The notes under the pieces are model-generated. The model made no database searches. It saw nothing but the letters and a program-made list of their open reading frames with translations, and had not been told where the DNA came from. The position numbers and the translations under genes are program-made. Positions 17,452-24,863 of a DNA stretch of 26,310 bases are shown here, in pieces. Origin of the DNA: Methanobacteriota archaeon (GTDB lineage: Archaea > Methanobacteriota > Methanobacteria > Methanobacteriales > Methanobacteriaceae); contig JAEZKE010000126.1 in the NCBI GenBank assembly GCA_023436175.1, positions 1-26,310 on the forward strand, given 5' to 3'. Each line of letters opens with the position of its first letter. Within the stretch, counting starts at the first letter, position 1.

Positions 17452-18759
17452 TTATTGGCGATCTAAAAACTCTTTTAAGACTTTAATCATGTAATCCCTT
17501 TTTTGTTTTGTAATTCCAGGATATACTCCCATCCAGAAAAGATTATTCATCACTAAATCCGTATTCTTTAAGTTATCTGCAAGGCGATAGTTAATATTAT
17601 GATATGCCGGTTGTTTAATAAGATTCCCACCAAATAACATTCTTATAGCTATTTTATTTTCCTCAAGATGTCTTACAATATCGATTCTTGTAAATGGAGC
17701 TTCTTCTCTAACAATTATAGGAAATCCAAACCAGCTTGGATCTGCATTATTTTCTAATTTAGGCAGCAGTAAATATTTTTCATATTCTTTAAGTGCATTG
17801 TAAATCCTTTTAAAATTATTTTTTCTTGCTTTTATAAATAAAGGCAATTTTCGGAGCTGTTGAATGCCTATTGCCGCTTGCATATCTGTTATTTTAAGAT
17901 TATATCCTATATGGGAATAAATATATTTATGATCATAGCCGTAGGGCAATCCACCCAACTGCCAGCCAAATCTTTTACCACATGAATTGTCACAACCAGT
18001 TTCACACCAGCAATCTCTACCCCAGTCTCTAAAAGATGCTATAATATCTTTTAAAATAGGACTATCAGTTGCAAGAGCTCCTCCTTCTCCCATTGTTATG
18101 TGGTGGGCCGGATAAAAACTAAAAGTGGATATATGGCCAAATGTACCTGTATATTTGCCTTTATAACGTGACCCTAAAGCATCACAATTATCTTCTATAA
18201 ACCATAAGTCATTCTCTTCCACAATATCTATAATTTCATGAATATTAACGGGGTTTCCAAGTGTATGCGGTACAAAAATAGCTCGAGTTTTACTGGAAAG
18301 TGCATCTTCGATCTTTTCCACCTGAATATTGCAGGTACCTAGTTCTACATCCACCAAAGTTGGGATTAAATTGTTTTGAATAATTGGGTTCAGTGTAGTT
18401 GGGAATCCACATGCAGTAGTGATTACTTCATCACCTGGTTTCAACCTTTTTTCACCTAACTTAGATGAAGTAAGGGCAGAAATAGCTAGAAGATTTGCTG
18501 AAGACCCTGAATTTGTTAATAAGCAATATTTTATGCCTAAAAACTCTGCAAAATCTTTTTCAAACTTATTTGCATATTTACCTGCTGTAAGCCAGAAATC
18601 AAGGGAGGAATCTACGAGACTAATAAGTTCATTTTCATCATAAACTCTCCCTGCATAATTGACTTCAGTTTTACCGGGTATAAAAACTTCAGAATTTTTT
18701 CTATTTTTATAGATTAATCTGACTTTATCATGTATTTCATTTCTTAACTCTTCTTCCAT
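17452..18759 (-). CDS. rfbH: CDP-4-keto-6-deoxyglucose 3-dehydratase (E1, RfbH)
   Basis: A 435-residue DegT/DnrJ-fold enzyme of the E1/RfbH type. The lysine that binds PLP in aminotransferases is replaced by His in SFYPAHHITMGEGG (His219/His220), as in PMP-dependent E1 dehydrase. The recalled E1 residues Asp194, Tyr217 and His220 correspond to Asp193, Tyr216 and His219. The [2Fe-2S] spacing C-x57-C-x-C-x7-C is exactly met by Cys192, Cys250, Cys252 and Cys260. With an electron-donating reductase it removes O-3 from CDP-4-keto-6-deoxy-D-glucose. The E3-type reductase is not in this window. GGTGGA precedes the ATG. The ThDP gene nearby indicates the product is not simply abequose or paratose. 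Confidence 0.93.
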   Translation of the reverse strand: MEEELRNEIHDKVRLIYKNRKNSEVFIPGKTEVNYAGRVYDENELISLVDSSLDFWLTAGKYANKFEKDFAEFLGIKYCLLTNSGSSANLLAISALTSSKLGEKRLKPGDEVITTACGFPTTLNPIIQNNLIPTLVDVELGTCNIQVEKIEDALSSKTRAIFVPHTLGNPVNIHEIIDIVEENDLWFIEDNCDALGSRYKGKYTGTFGHISTFSFYPAHHITMGEGGALATDSPILKDIIASFRDWGRDCWCETGCDNSCGKRFGWQLGGLPYGYDHKYIYSHIGYNLKITDMQAAIGIQQLRKLPLFIKARKNNFKRIYNALKEYEKYLLLPKLENNADPSWFGFPIIVREEAPFTRIDIVRHLEENKIAIRMLFGGNLIKQPAYHNINYRLADNLKNTDLVMNNLFWMGVYPGITKQKRDYMIKVLKEFLDRQ

Positions 18760-18781
18760 GCATCCACCTAAACAATTATCT

Positions 18782-19831
18782 TCATCGATTAAAACTTTTT
18801 ATTGTCCTTTTAAATCCTTCTTCTATTGAATAATGTGGTTTCCATCCAATTGAACGAATTTTGGATATATCTGGACAATTTCTAATAATTTTGCTTTCTA
18901 AGTAATCAGGATCATCTCTTTTTTCTTTAATTACATTTAATTTGTACTCTGGAAATAAATTTACAAGCTTTCCTGCTAATTCAGCAATATTTACTTCGCA
19001 TTTATCGTTACCAACGTTGTAAGATTCACCATTTTTTCCTTTCAGCAGTACAGTAAAAAATCCAGTTATTGCATCAGCCAAATAACAAAAAGCTCGGGTA
19101 GCCTTACCATCACTTTTAATTATAATATCTTCTTTTTTAACAATATTTGAGACAAAATCTGCGAAAACTCTACCGTCGTTGAGGTTCATTCCAGGACCGT
19201 ATGTATGAAACGGCCTGACAATTTTTACAGGCACTCCATACTGCTTAAACCAGGAAATACACATGGTTTCCCCCATTCTCTTGCTTTCAGCATAGCTAGA
19301 ACGAACATCAGTTGGATCAACGGAACCAAAGTATTTTTCTTTTGTAGGGATCTCGTTTTCCCTAACTTTCCCATAAATTTCAGCACTGCTGAAGAATAAG
19401 AAACTTTTAACATTTTTTTCCCTTGCTACTTCAAGGAGATAATATGTCCCTATGATATTAGGACAAAGAGTTCCTACAGGATCATTTTTATAAAATTTAG
19501 GGCTTGCCTGGCTGGCAGCATGGATTATATAATGAATTTCTCCAGTAATATCAATGGGCTTGCAGACATCCTGTACAATAAAATTTAATTCATCACTATC
19601 GCGGTAATTAGAAAAACGCTTTAATGTATTTTTTTTATTTCTTACAAGCGCAAATATATTGGCTTTATCTTTGAACTTGGTTTTATTTAAATATAGAATA
19701 GTTTCCACCATATATGCAGGTAAAAATCCACCTGCCCCTGAAATTAAAATATTTGCACCTTCAAGTAACTCCCAGGGATTATTAGAGTTAACAATAAAGT
19801 TTAAATCAGTTTCAACTATGGAGTTACTCAT
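18782..19831 (-). CDS. NAD-dependent epimerase/dehydratase (sugar SDR)
   Basis: A 349-residue extended SDR. The nucleotide-binding loop is GAGGFLPAY (residues 32-40), an odd variant in which the last glycine of G-x-x-G-x-x-G is not conserved. The catalytic set is FFSSAEIYG (Ser148-149) with Tyr180 and Lys184 in SSYAESKRMGE, and RPFHTYGPGM and DGKATRAFCYLADA follow. It resembles the UDP-glucuronate decarboxylase branch of the family, but it lies between fkbM and rfbH in a CDP-sugar operon. A role as reductase or epimerase finishing the CDP-dideoxy sugar (YerF-like or paratose/abequose synthase-like) is inference. GGTGAG sits 3 bp before the ATG. The first about 24 residues precede the Rossmann fold and are not recognised. 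Confidence 0.82.
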   Translation of the reverse strand: MSNSIVETDLNFIVNSNNPWELLEGANILISGAGGFLPAYMVETILYLNKTKFKDKANIFALVRNKKNTLKRFSNYRDSDELNFIVQDVCKPIDITGEIHYIIHAASQASPKFYKNDPVGTLCPNIIGTYYLLEVAREKNVKSFLFFSSAEIYGKVRENEIPTKEKYFGSVDPTDVRSSYAESKRMGETMCISWFKQYGVPVKIVRPFHTYGPGMNLNDGRVFADFVSNIVKKEDIIIKSDGKATRAFCYLADAITGFFTVLLKGKNGESYNVGNDKCEVNIAELAGKLVNLFPEYKLNVIKEKRDDPDYLESKIIRNCPDISKIRSIGWKPHYSIEEGFKRTIKSFNR

Positions 19832-19842
19832 CAGCTCACCAA

Positions 19843-20775
19843 TTACGCTTTATATAATTCTATTAAGTCAGAATGCTTTTTGTCGTTTAAAAACAGGAAA
19901 TTTGTTTCTACAGTGTTTTCATCAATTCTATCAATTTCACATAGATTTCCGCACTTCATGGTGAAACATCTGTATCCATTTTCCTTTAACAGTGAGATTA
20001 CTTCATTGGGGTGATAATTAAACTTAGCTGCCCATTTTCTTAGTAATTCTGTAAAAATTATGGGTTTATCTCTTTTAATAGTTTCAATTCCGCCTTTAAA
20101 CACAAATAACTCTGATCCTTCCACATCACATTTTATAAAATCAATAGATATATCTTCATTCTTGGTAAACTTATCAAGGGTAGTTAACTTGCAGGTTATT
20201 TTATCAACGTCTTTTCTTCCAGATAAATTAACTGCAGAAGCATTACATGAACCTTCAGGGTAATAATAGAATACTATATTTTTTTCCTCATCAGAAAAAC
20301 CATAATTAAGAGCTTTAATACCTGAAACTTGATTTAGATACATGTTCTCTTTAAGATATTTGAAAGTTTTTGGAATAGGTTCAAAGGCTAATATTCTAAC
20401 ATTGTTGATATTTTTCGCTATTTTAAGAGAATACCATCCAATATTAGCACCTATATCAAGAATAACACTATTTTCTTTAATTAATTTTAAAATAAGATTA
20501 ATTTCTTCTTTTTCATAAAAATCAAAATTTAAAATTTCAATGGGCACTATCCTGTGATCAAACTCATCACATAGAAGTTTGATTTCATTTTCTCGAGTAG
20601 TTATGACTACTTGACTATCTTCTATTTCTATTTTTTTTATATCTTTATTTTTAATAAAGGAGCTGTACTCAAATAATATTTTGTGGATATCATGCATGCG
20701 TTGAATATATTCCTGTTTATTCATTTTTTCGCTTTTATAATAATTTTCTAATAGTTTTAAGTTAAATGAATTCAT
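19843..20775 (-). CDS. FkbM family methyltransferase
   Basis: A 310-residue FkbM methyltransferase. SAM motif I is LDIGANIGWYS (about residues 106-116), then ILAFEPIPKTFKYLKENM, and SIDFIKCDVEGSELFVFKGG with the hallmark D-V-E-G-S-E. Family enzymes O-methylate sugar hydroxyls. An open frame extends to a TTG at 20814 without SD; I prefer ATG 20775, where an AGGGA is just upstream. It lies between the ThDP enzyme and the SDR, so its likely substrate is the branched dideoxy sugar or the glycan carrying it. It shares only the SAM core with the FkbM at 7561-8484; the N-terminal halves look unrelated, so it is not a recent duplicate. Confidence 0.86.
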   Translation of the reverse strand: MNSFNLKLLENYYKSEKMNKQEYIQRMHDIHKILFEYSSFIKNKDIKKIEIEDSQVVITTRENEIKLLCDEFDHRIVPIEILNFDFYEKEEINLILKLIKENSVILDIGANIGWYSLKIAKNINNVRILAFEPIPKTFKYLKENMYLNQVSGIKALNYGFSDEEKNIVFYYYPEGSCNASAVNLSGRKDVDKITCKLTTLDKFTKNEDISIDFIKCDVEGSELFVFKGGIETIKRDKPIIFTELLRKWAAKFNYHPNEVISLLKENGYRCFTMKCGNLCEIDRIDENTVETNFLFLNDKKHSDLIELYKA

Positions 20776-20817
20776 AAAATCCCTACTTTTGTAAAATTCA
20801 TTGATTTTATTCAAACT

Positions 20818-22587
20818 TTATTTACAGTTTTTATTTCCAGTGTTTCTTTCTAAAACTTCTATACACATGTTGAATTTAAGTTCTTTAAGTGATAAAAGCG
20901 GTTCTTGATCTTCTATAGGTCTATTAACAGATAATTTAGGTAAAACCTTTTGCTTGGAATCTATCAATACTTCTAAAAATAATGGTGAATTATCTGTAAA
21001 AAAATGTCCAAAGGCGTTGTTTATTTCGTTATTTGTGCTTATTTTCATTGATTTTATTTTGTAGGCTTTTACAACATTTTGGAAATCAGGACAACTGTAT
21101 CCTTTACCTGTAGACTGGAATCTACCGTTGAAATATTGTTCTTGAAATTGTTTTATCATTCCATAAGAATGATTATTCAATAGTATAATCTTAATGGGCA
21201 AATTATGGTGATAAATAGTTTCCAGTTCCTGTATATTGAATTGAAATCCACCATCACCAGTTATAACAACAATTGTTTTATCTGGCTGGGCAAAAGATGC
21301 CCCTATTGCCATTGGTAAGGCAGATCCTATTGAAGCCATTCCCCCCTGTGTTAAAAATCTCTGTGATTTTTTTAAATTAAGGGATTGAGCCGCCCACATC
21401 TGGTTTTGGCCAACATCAACACATATTATTGCATCTTCTGGTAAAAACTGTGATAATCTAAACATTAAGTAATTGGGCTCTATTGAATTATCTATAGGGA
21501 TTTTATAGGATACATATCTCTTTTTAAATGAATTTACTGTGTTTTTCCAGGGTTTGATTTTTCTTCTGTCATAATCCTGAATTTTTTCATTTAAATGCAT
21601 TAAAAATTTTTTAACATCTAAATTAACCGCAAAATCTGCTTTTATTTTATTATTTAATTCATTAGGATCTATATCTACATGAACAAGTTTAGAATCTCTT
21701 GCAAAGGATTCAGGTAGTGTACCCGTTTGCCTTGTATCTAATCGGGTACCTAAAGCTATGAGTAAATCTGCATTTGATAGGGTTAAATTAGCATAACGGT
21801 TTCCATAAGTTCCGATCATACCTACAAAAGATTCATGATCATGAGGAATTGCATCTAATCCCATTAAAGAAGTTACAACAGGAATTCCGGTTTTGTAAAT
21901 TAATTTAAGAAGCTCTTTCTCAGCCCCTGATAACCTTATTCCTCCGCCTACTAAAACAACGGGTCTAAAAGATGATTCAATAATTTGCACTATTTTATTT
22001 ATCATTTTCATGTCACAGGGCTTATAAAGGTCATTATTTTCTGTAGGGCAATCTATACTTGATAAATTAATGTCAGATTTTTGTATATTCATTGGAATAT
22101 CTAATAACACTGGTCCAGGGCGCCCTTCACGTGCAGTTCTAATTGATTTTTCAAGTATGTATCCAATTTTATCTTTATTTGTTATAATTTCCCCATTTTT
22201 AACAATAGGCTTCACTATATTTACTATATCTGTTTCCTGGAATCCTATTTGCCTAACATCTTTGTCAAACTTAAATTCATAGGTATTTACCTGACCAGTT
22301 ATAAATAAAGTAGGAATAGAATCAAAAAAGCAACTCCCGATACCTGTTATTAAGTTCGTTGCACCTGGACCGCTTGTGGCCATTGCTACACCTATATTAC
22401 CACTAGCTCTTGAATATCCTTCTGCAGCAATAGCAGCTGCCATTTCATGATGCATAGAAACAGTTGAAATGTCTTCTCGTTCATATAATGAGTCTATTAA
22501 ATGTGCTAAAGCACCACCACAAACTTCGAAGATGTGAGTAACACCTTCTTTAACTATAAAATCAATAATATAATCTGATAATTTCAT
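20818..22587 (-). CDS. ThDP-dependent acetohydroxyacid-synthase-like enzyme, candidate YerE-type sugar carboligase
   Basis: A 589-residue three-domain ThDP enzyme. The N-terminal PYR domain has the activating glutamate in MHHEMAAAIAAEGYSRASG (Glu48) and TSGPGATNLITG. A central FAD/nucleotide-like domain contains VLVGGGI. The C-terminal PP domain has the ThDP/Mg motif GDG at 444-446 ending in NN at 471-472. At the position where acetohydroxyacid synthases have the 2-ketobutyrate-selecting Trp (V-x-Q-W), this protein has KQF (Phe481). No ilvN or ilvC is nearby. It lies 39 bp after rfbG and in the same operon as rfbF and rfbH. This suggests a YerE-type enzyme that decarboxylates pyruvate and attaches the two-carbon unit at C-4 of a CDP-4-keto-3,6-dideoxyhexose. 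GAGGTTT precedes the ATG. Confidence 0.8.
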   Translation of the reverse strand: MKLSDYIIDFIVKEGVTHIFEVCGGALAHLIDSLYEREDISTVSMHHEMAAAIAAEGYSRASGNIGVAMATSGPGATNLITGIGSCFFDSIPTLFITGQVNTYEFKFDKDVRQIGFQETDIVNIVKPIVKNGEIITNKDKIGYILEKSIRTAREGRPGPVLLDIPMNIQKSDINLSSIDCPTENNDLYKPCDMKMINKIVQIIESSFRPVVLVGGGIRLSGAEKELLKLIYKTGIPVVTSLMGLDAIPHDHESFVGMIGTYGNRYANLTLSNADLLIALGTRLDTRQTGTLPESFARDSKLVHVDIDPNELNNKIKADFAVNLDVKKFLMHLNEKIQDYDRRKIKPWKNTVNSFKKRYVSYKIPIDNSIEPNYLMFRLSQFLPEDAIICVDVGQNQMWAAQSLNLKKSQRFLTQGGMASIGSALPMAIGASFAQPDKTIVVITGDGGFQFNIQELETIYHHNLPIKIILLNNHSYGMIKQFQEQYFNGRFQSTGKGYSCPDFQNVVKAYKIKSMKISTNNEINNAFGHFFTDNSPLFLEVLIDSKQKVLPKLSVNRPIEDQEPLLSLKELKFNMCIEVLERNTGNKNCK

Positions 22588-22591
22588 GATT

Positions 22592-22610
22592 AAACCTCAT
22601 TTGAAGGTTT
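22592..22610 (-). repeat. Inverted repeat covering the SD of the ThDP gene
   Basis: On the minus strand, 6-bp arms AAACCT and AGGTTT enclose TCAAATG, and the second arm contains the GAGGTTT SD used by the ATG at 22587. In mRNA the stem would occlude the SD, so it could tune translation between rfbG and the ThDP gene. The stem is short and AT-rich, so the effect may be small. Confidence 0.3.
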
Positions 22611-22626
22611 ATTCTGTACAGACTCA

Positions 22627-23655
22627 CTACGTTAATTCGTGAGAGCCTAGTTGATTGAGAATATAATTGCTATTTTGAATATTATTTTCGAGGAATGTTC
22701 TGTACCACTTAATAGTTTTTTCAAGTCCTTCATCTAAAGTATAATATGGCTGCCAGTTTAGGAGCGATTTAGCTTTTGAAGCAGAAAGATACTGATTTTT
22801 TATTTCATTATTAGTTTCGTTCAATATCTTAGGACTTAAATCACTTTCCATAAGTTTTAGTATCCTGTTAACAATTTGTATAACTGCAGTAGGGTCTTCA
22901 TTACTAAAATTAAAAGCTTCCCCATGAATATTACTGTTTTCCATTTTTTCAGCTAGCGATAAATATGCTTCAACACCATCTTCAATATAAAAATAATCTC
23001 TGATCATTTTGCCATTGCTTCTGATAACCGGGTTTTCATTTTTTATCACCGAACGTATTGTTCCAGGTACAATTCGGTTAAAATTCAGGTCTCCTCCTCC
23101 GTAGAAATTTCCACACCGGGTTATGCAAACAGGGAGATCATAAGTATCGTGGTATGATTTACATAGTAAATCTGCACAGCTTTTAGAGACATCATAAGGA
23201 TGTCTACCTTCTAAAGGTGTTTCTTCGCTGTAAGGCAGTTTCTTTTGAGCTCCATATGCTTTATCACTTGAGGCAAAAACTATTCTTTTAATCAGCGGCG
23301 CTCTTCTACAAGCCTCTAAAATGTTCCAGGTACCTTTAATATTTGTCTCAAAAGTAGAAATTGGGTTCCTATTTGCTATAGTGACTATTGTCTGTGCAGC
23401 TAAATGGAAAATAGTCTCAATTTCATATTCGTTTATAATTCTCTCCATGAGAAAATAGTCTTCTAATTCTCCCCTTACTGTGATAATTTTATCACTGAAT
23501 CCTGACCATCTTAAGTTAGATTTGGGTACTGAATCTCTTATAAGTCCCGTAACACTTGCTCCTCTTTCTATCAAAGTTTTAGTGAGCCATGATCCGAGTA
23601 AACCAGTACAACCAGTTACAAAAACGTTTTTATCTTCCCAAAATTCACTATGCAA
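22627..23655 (-). CDS. rfbG: CDP-glucose 4,6-dehydratase
   Basis: A 342-residue extended SDR. It has the NAD motif GCTGLLG (residues 15-21), FHLAAQTIV, the active-site FASSDKAYG (Ser130-Asp131-Lys132) and Tyr154-x3-Lys158 in HPYDVSKS, then CGNFYGGGDLNFNRIVPG. The Ser-Asp-Lys triad and the GGGDLNxxRIVP block are typical of CDP-glucose 4,6-dehydratases rather than dTDP or GDP homologues. It makes CDP-4-keto-6-deoxy-D-glucose. The frame is open to 23709, overlapping rfbF, but a TTGGAGGA is 6-7 nt ahead of a TTG at 23655, and that start leaves a clean 19-bp gap to rfbF. It works between RfbF and RfbH. Confidence 0.93.
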   Translation of the reverse strand: MHSEFWEDKNVFVTGCTGLLGSWLTKTLIERGASVTGLIRDSVPKSNLRWSGFSDKIITVRGELEDYFLMERIINEYEIETIFHLAAQTIVTIANRNPISTFETNIKGTWNILEACRRAPLIKRIVFASSDKAYGAQKKLPYSEETPLEGRHPYDVSKSCADLLCKSYHDTYDLPVCITRCGNFYGGGDLNFNRIVPGTIRSVIKNENPVIRSNGKMIRDYFYIEDGVEAYLSLAEKMENSNIHGEAFNFSNEDPTAVIQIVNRILKLMESDLSPKILNETNNEIKNQYLSASKAKSLLNWQPYYTLDEGLEKTIKWYRTFLENNIQNSNYILNQLGSHELT

Positions 23656-23674
23656 AATTTTTCCTCCAATTATA

Positions 23675-24457
23675 CTATTTCCAAACTTTCCATGGTGGAT
23701 TGATTTCATTATCCCACAGATTATTCATAATCTCAAGTTCTCTGTAGGTATCCACGCACTGCCAGAAACCACTATGTGGATAAAGCATTAACTCTCCATC
23801 TGCCACCATTTTTTCTAAAGGCTCTTTTTCTAGTATACACATATCATCCTTTGTTAGATAATCAAAAAATGCAGTATCAAATACAAAAAAACCACCGTTA
23901 ATAAGATTAGATTTAGCCCGAGGTTTTTCATTGAATTTTAAAATTTGATGGTTTTCAATGCTGAGTTCACCAAATCTTGAAGACGGGTGTACTCCGGTCA
24001 TTGTCCCTATTTTTTCGTGGGAATTGTGAAAATTTACAAGGTCTTTAATGTTTATATTGCCTACTCCATCTCCATAGGTTAACATAAATGAATCTCCATC
24101 GATGTATTTTTCTATTTTCTTTACTCGTGCACCGGTCTGTGATTCTGAGCCTGTATCTGTGAGTGTAACCTGCCAGTCGGTTTCATTATGATAATCATGA
24201 ATTTGAATTTTATCACGGTTGCCAAGTTGGATGGTAAAGTCGTTGTTCATCATCTCATAATTCAGGAAATATTCTTTTATCATGTCTCCTTTGTAACCAA
24301 GGCATATGATAAAATCTTTAAATCCATAATTGGAATAAATTTTCATTATGTGCCAGAGCAGAGGTCTATTTCCTATTTGGACCATGGGTTTAGGACGAAA
24401 TTCTGTTTCTTCTCGCAGTCTTGTCCCTTTACCGCCACAAAGTATGACAACATTCAT
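23675..24457 (-). CDS. rfbF: Glucose-1-phosphate cytidylyltransferase
   Basis: A 260-residue nucleotidyltransferase. The signature is LCGGKGTRLREETEFRPKPM (residues 6-25, with Lys23 in PKPM), followed by YGDGVGN with metal-binding Asp130 and the cytidylyltransferase-specific LTDTGSESQTGARVKKI. The ending SGFWQCVDTYRELEIMNNLW is also typical of RfbF/DdhA and distinguishes it from dTDP enzymes. It makes CDP-glucose from CTP and glucose 1-phosphate, the entry step for CDP-dideoxyhexoses. A GGTGA is 6 bp before the ATG. It is the first gene of the minus-strand operon, downstream of a 406-bp AT-rich spacer that should contain the promoter. Confidence 0.95.
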   Translation of the reverse strand: MNVVILCGGKGTRLREETEFRPKPMVQIGNRPLLWHIMKIYSNYGFKDFIICLGYKGDMIKEYFLNYEMMNNDFTIQLGNRDKIQIHDYHNETDWQVTLTDTGSESQTGARVKKIEKYIDGDSFMLTYGDGVGNINIKDLVNFHNSHEKIGTMTGVHPSSRFGELSIENHQILKFNEKPRAKSNLINGGFFVFDTAFFDYLTKDDMCILEKEPLEKMVADGELMLYPHSGFWQCVDTYRELEIMNNLWDNEINPPWKVWK

Positions 24458-24508
24458 TTTTTCACCACATTTACTTTTAAAGACTATAAATTAACCGTTT
24501 ATACAAAA

Positions 24509-24520
24509 CTTTAATATAAG
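24509..24520 (-). promoter_or_regulatory. Candidate TATA box for the rfbF operon
   Basis: Read on the minus strand, CTTATATTAAAG is centred about 57 bp upstream of the rfbF ATG. Archaeal initiation about 25 bp downstream would leave a leader of about 30 nt, enough to hold the GGTGA SD. The box is only a moderate match to the methanogen TTTATATA consensus, and the spacer is AT-rich throughout. Confidence 0.3.
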
Positions 24521-24578
24521 GGAGTAGCAGTGCTTTTGAGTTTGTCATGATAGTTTTTGACTTCTTAAGGTTTTTATT

Positions 24579-24602
24579 AGTACAAAAAACTGTGCTTGTA
24601 CT
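24579..24602. repeat. Inverted repeat AGTACAA-N10-TTGTACT
   Basis: Perfect 7-bp arms lie at 24579-24585 and 24596-24602, with a 10-nt loop. The repeat is about 120 bp upstream of rfbF and outside its candidate TATA box, where an archaeal activator site could lie. A T-rich stretch follows on the plus strand, but no plus-strand gene reads into it, so a terminator role is unlikely. Confidence 0.4.
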
Positions 24603-24621
24603 GTTTTATTGTTACATCAGT

Positions 24622-24642
24622 TAGTAATTACATACTTTACTA
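24622..24642. repeat. Inverted repeat TAGTAA-N9-TTACTA
   Basis: Perfect 6-bp arms lie at 24622-24627 and 24637-24642, starting 19 bp beyond the AGTACAA repeat. Both repeats share an AGTA/TACT core, so they could be related half-sites of one regulator, although such motifs also arise by chance in AT-rich DNA. Confidence 0.28.
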
Positions 24643-24863
24643 TATTATTTTATTACTTACTTACTATTAAATGTTTAGGTTTGTAAAAAATGTACTAGAC
24701 TAACTATATTTCACAAAGCAGTTTAGATTGAATAAAAATTCATTTTTTAAATTATAATATATTCAAAAGGGTAGAGCATTAAAAAATTTAAAAAACAAGA
24801 TGTTTAATTATTAAAATCTTCTAAAAATGAGTTTATTAATGGTTTTATAATGTTTATAATCCT

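Larger units (their letters stand above)
24458..24863. other. 406-bp AT-rich intergenic region between rfbF and mobA
   Basis: No credible gene is seen on either strand. The region should carry the promoter of the CDP-sugar operon at its left end and the terminator of mobA at its right end. It contains two perfect inverted repeats (24579-24602 and 24622-24642), a tandem TTAC-like stretch at about 24652-24664, and runs of A and T (for example around 24779-24797). It marks the boundary between housekeeping genes and the polysaccharide island. Confidence 0.6.

Noticed and set aside
18782..19831. Naming the SDR as YerF or CDP-abequose/paratose synthase
   Set aside because: The Tyr180/Lys184 pair is clear, but the sequence looks more like the UDP-glucuronate decarboxylase branch. 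Only the operon position hints at a CDP-sugar substrate, so no symbol was given.
19659..19964. 101-codon plus-strand ORF
   Set aside because: It is antisense to the SDR and FkbM genes, both with catalytic motifs, so it is a shadow frame.
20818..22587. Acetolactate synthase large subunit (ilvB)
   Set aside because: It has the AHAS fold, but it sits in a CDP-sugar operon, lacks ilvN and ilvC neighbours and has Phe at the AHAS specificity-Trp position. A YerE-like sugar role fits better, though only an assay or phylogeny would settle it.
24188..24514. 108-codon plus-strand ORF
   Set aside because: It lies mostly antisense to rfbF and has a composition typical of a reverse-complement shadow.
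24652..24664. Tandem TTAC units as a possible CRISPR or phase-variable repeat
   Set aside because: Only about three short imperfect units occur in AT-rich intergenic DNA, with no coding sequence to switch and no spacers.
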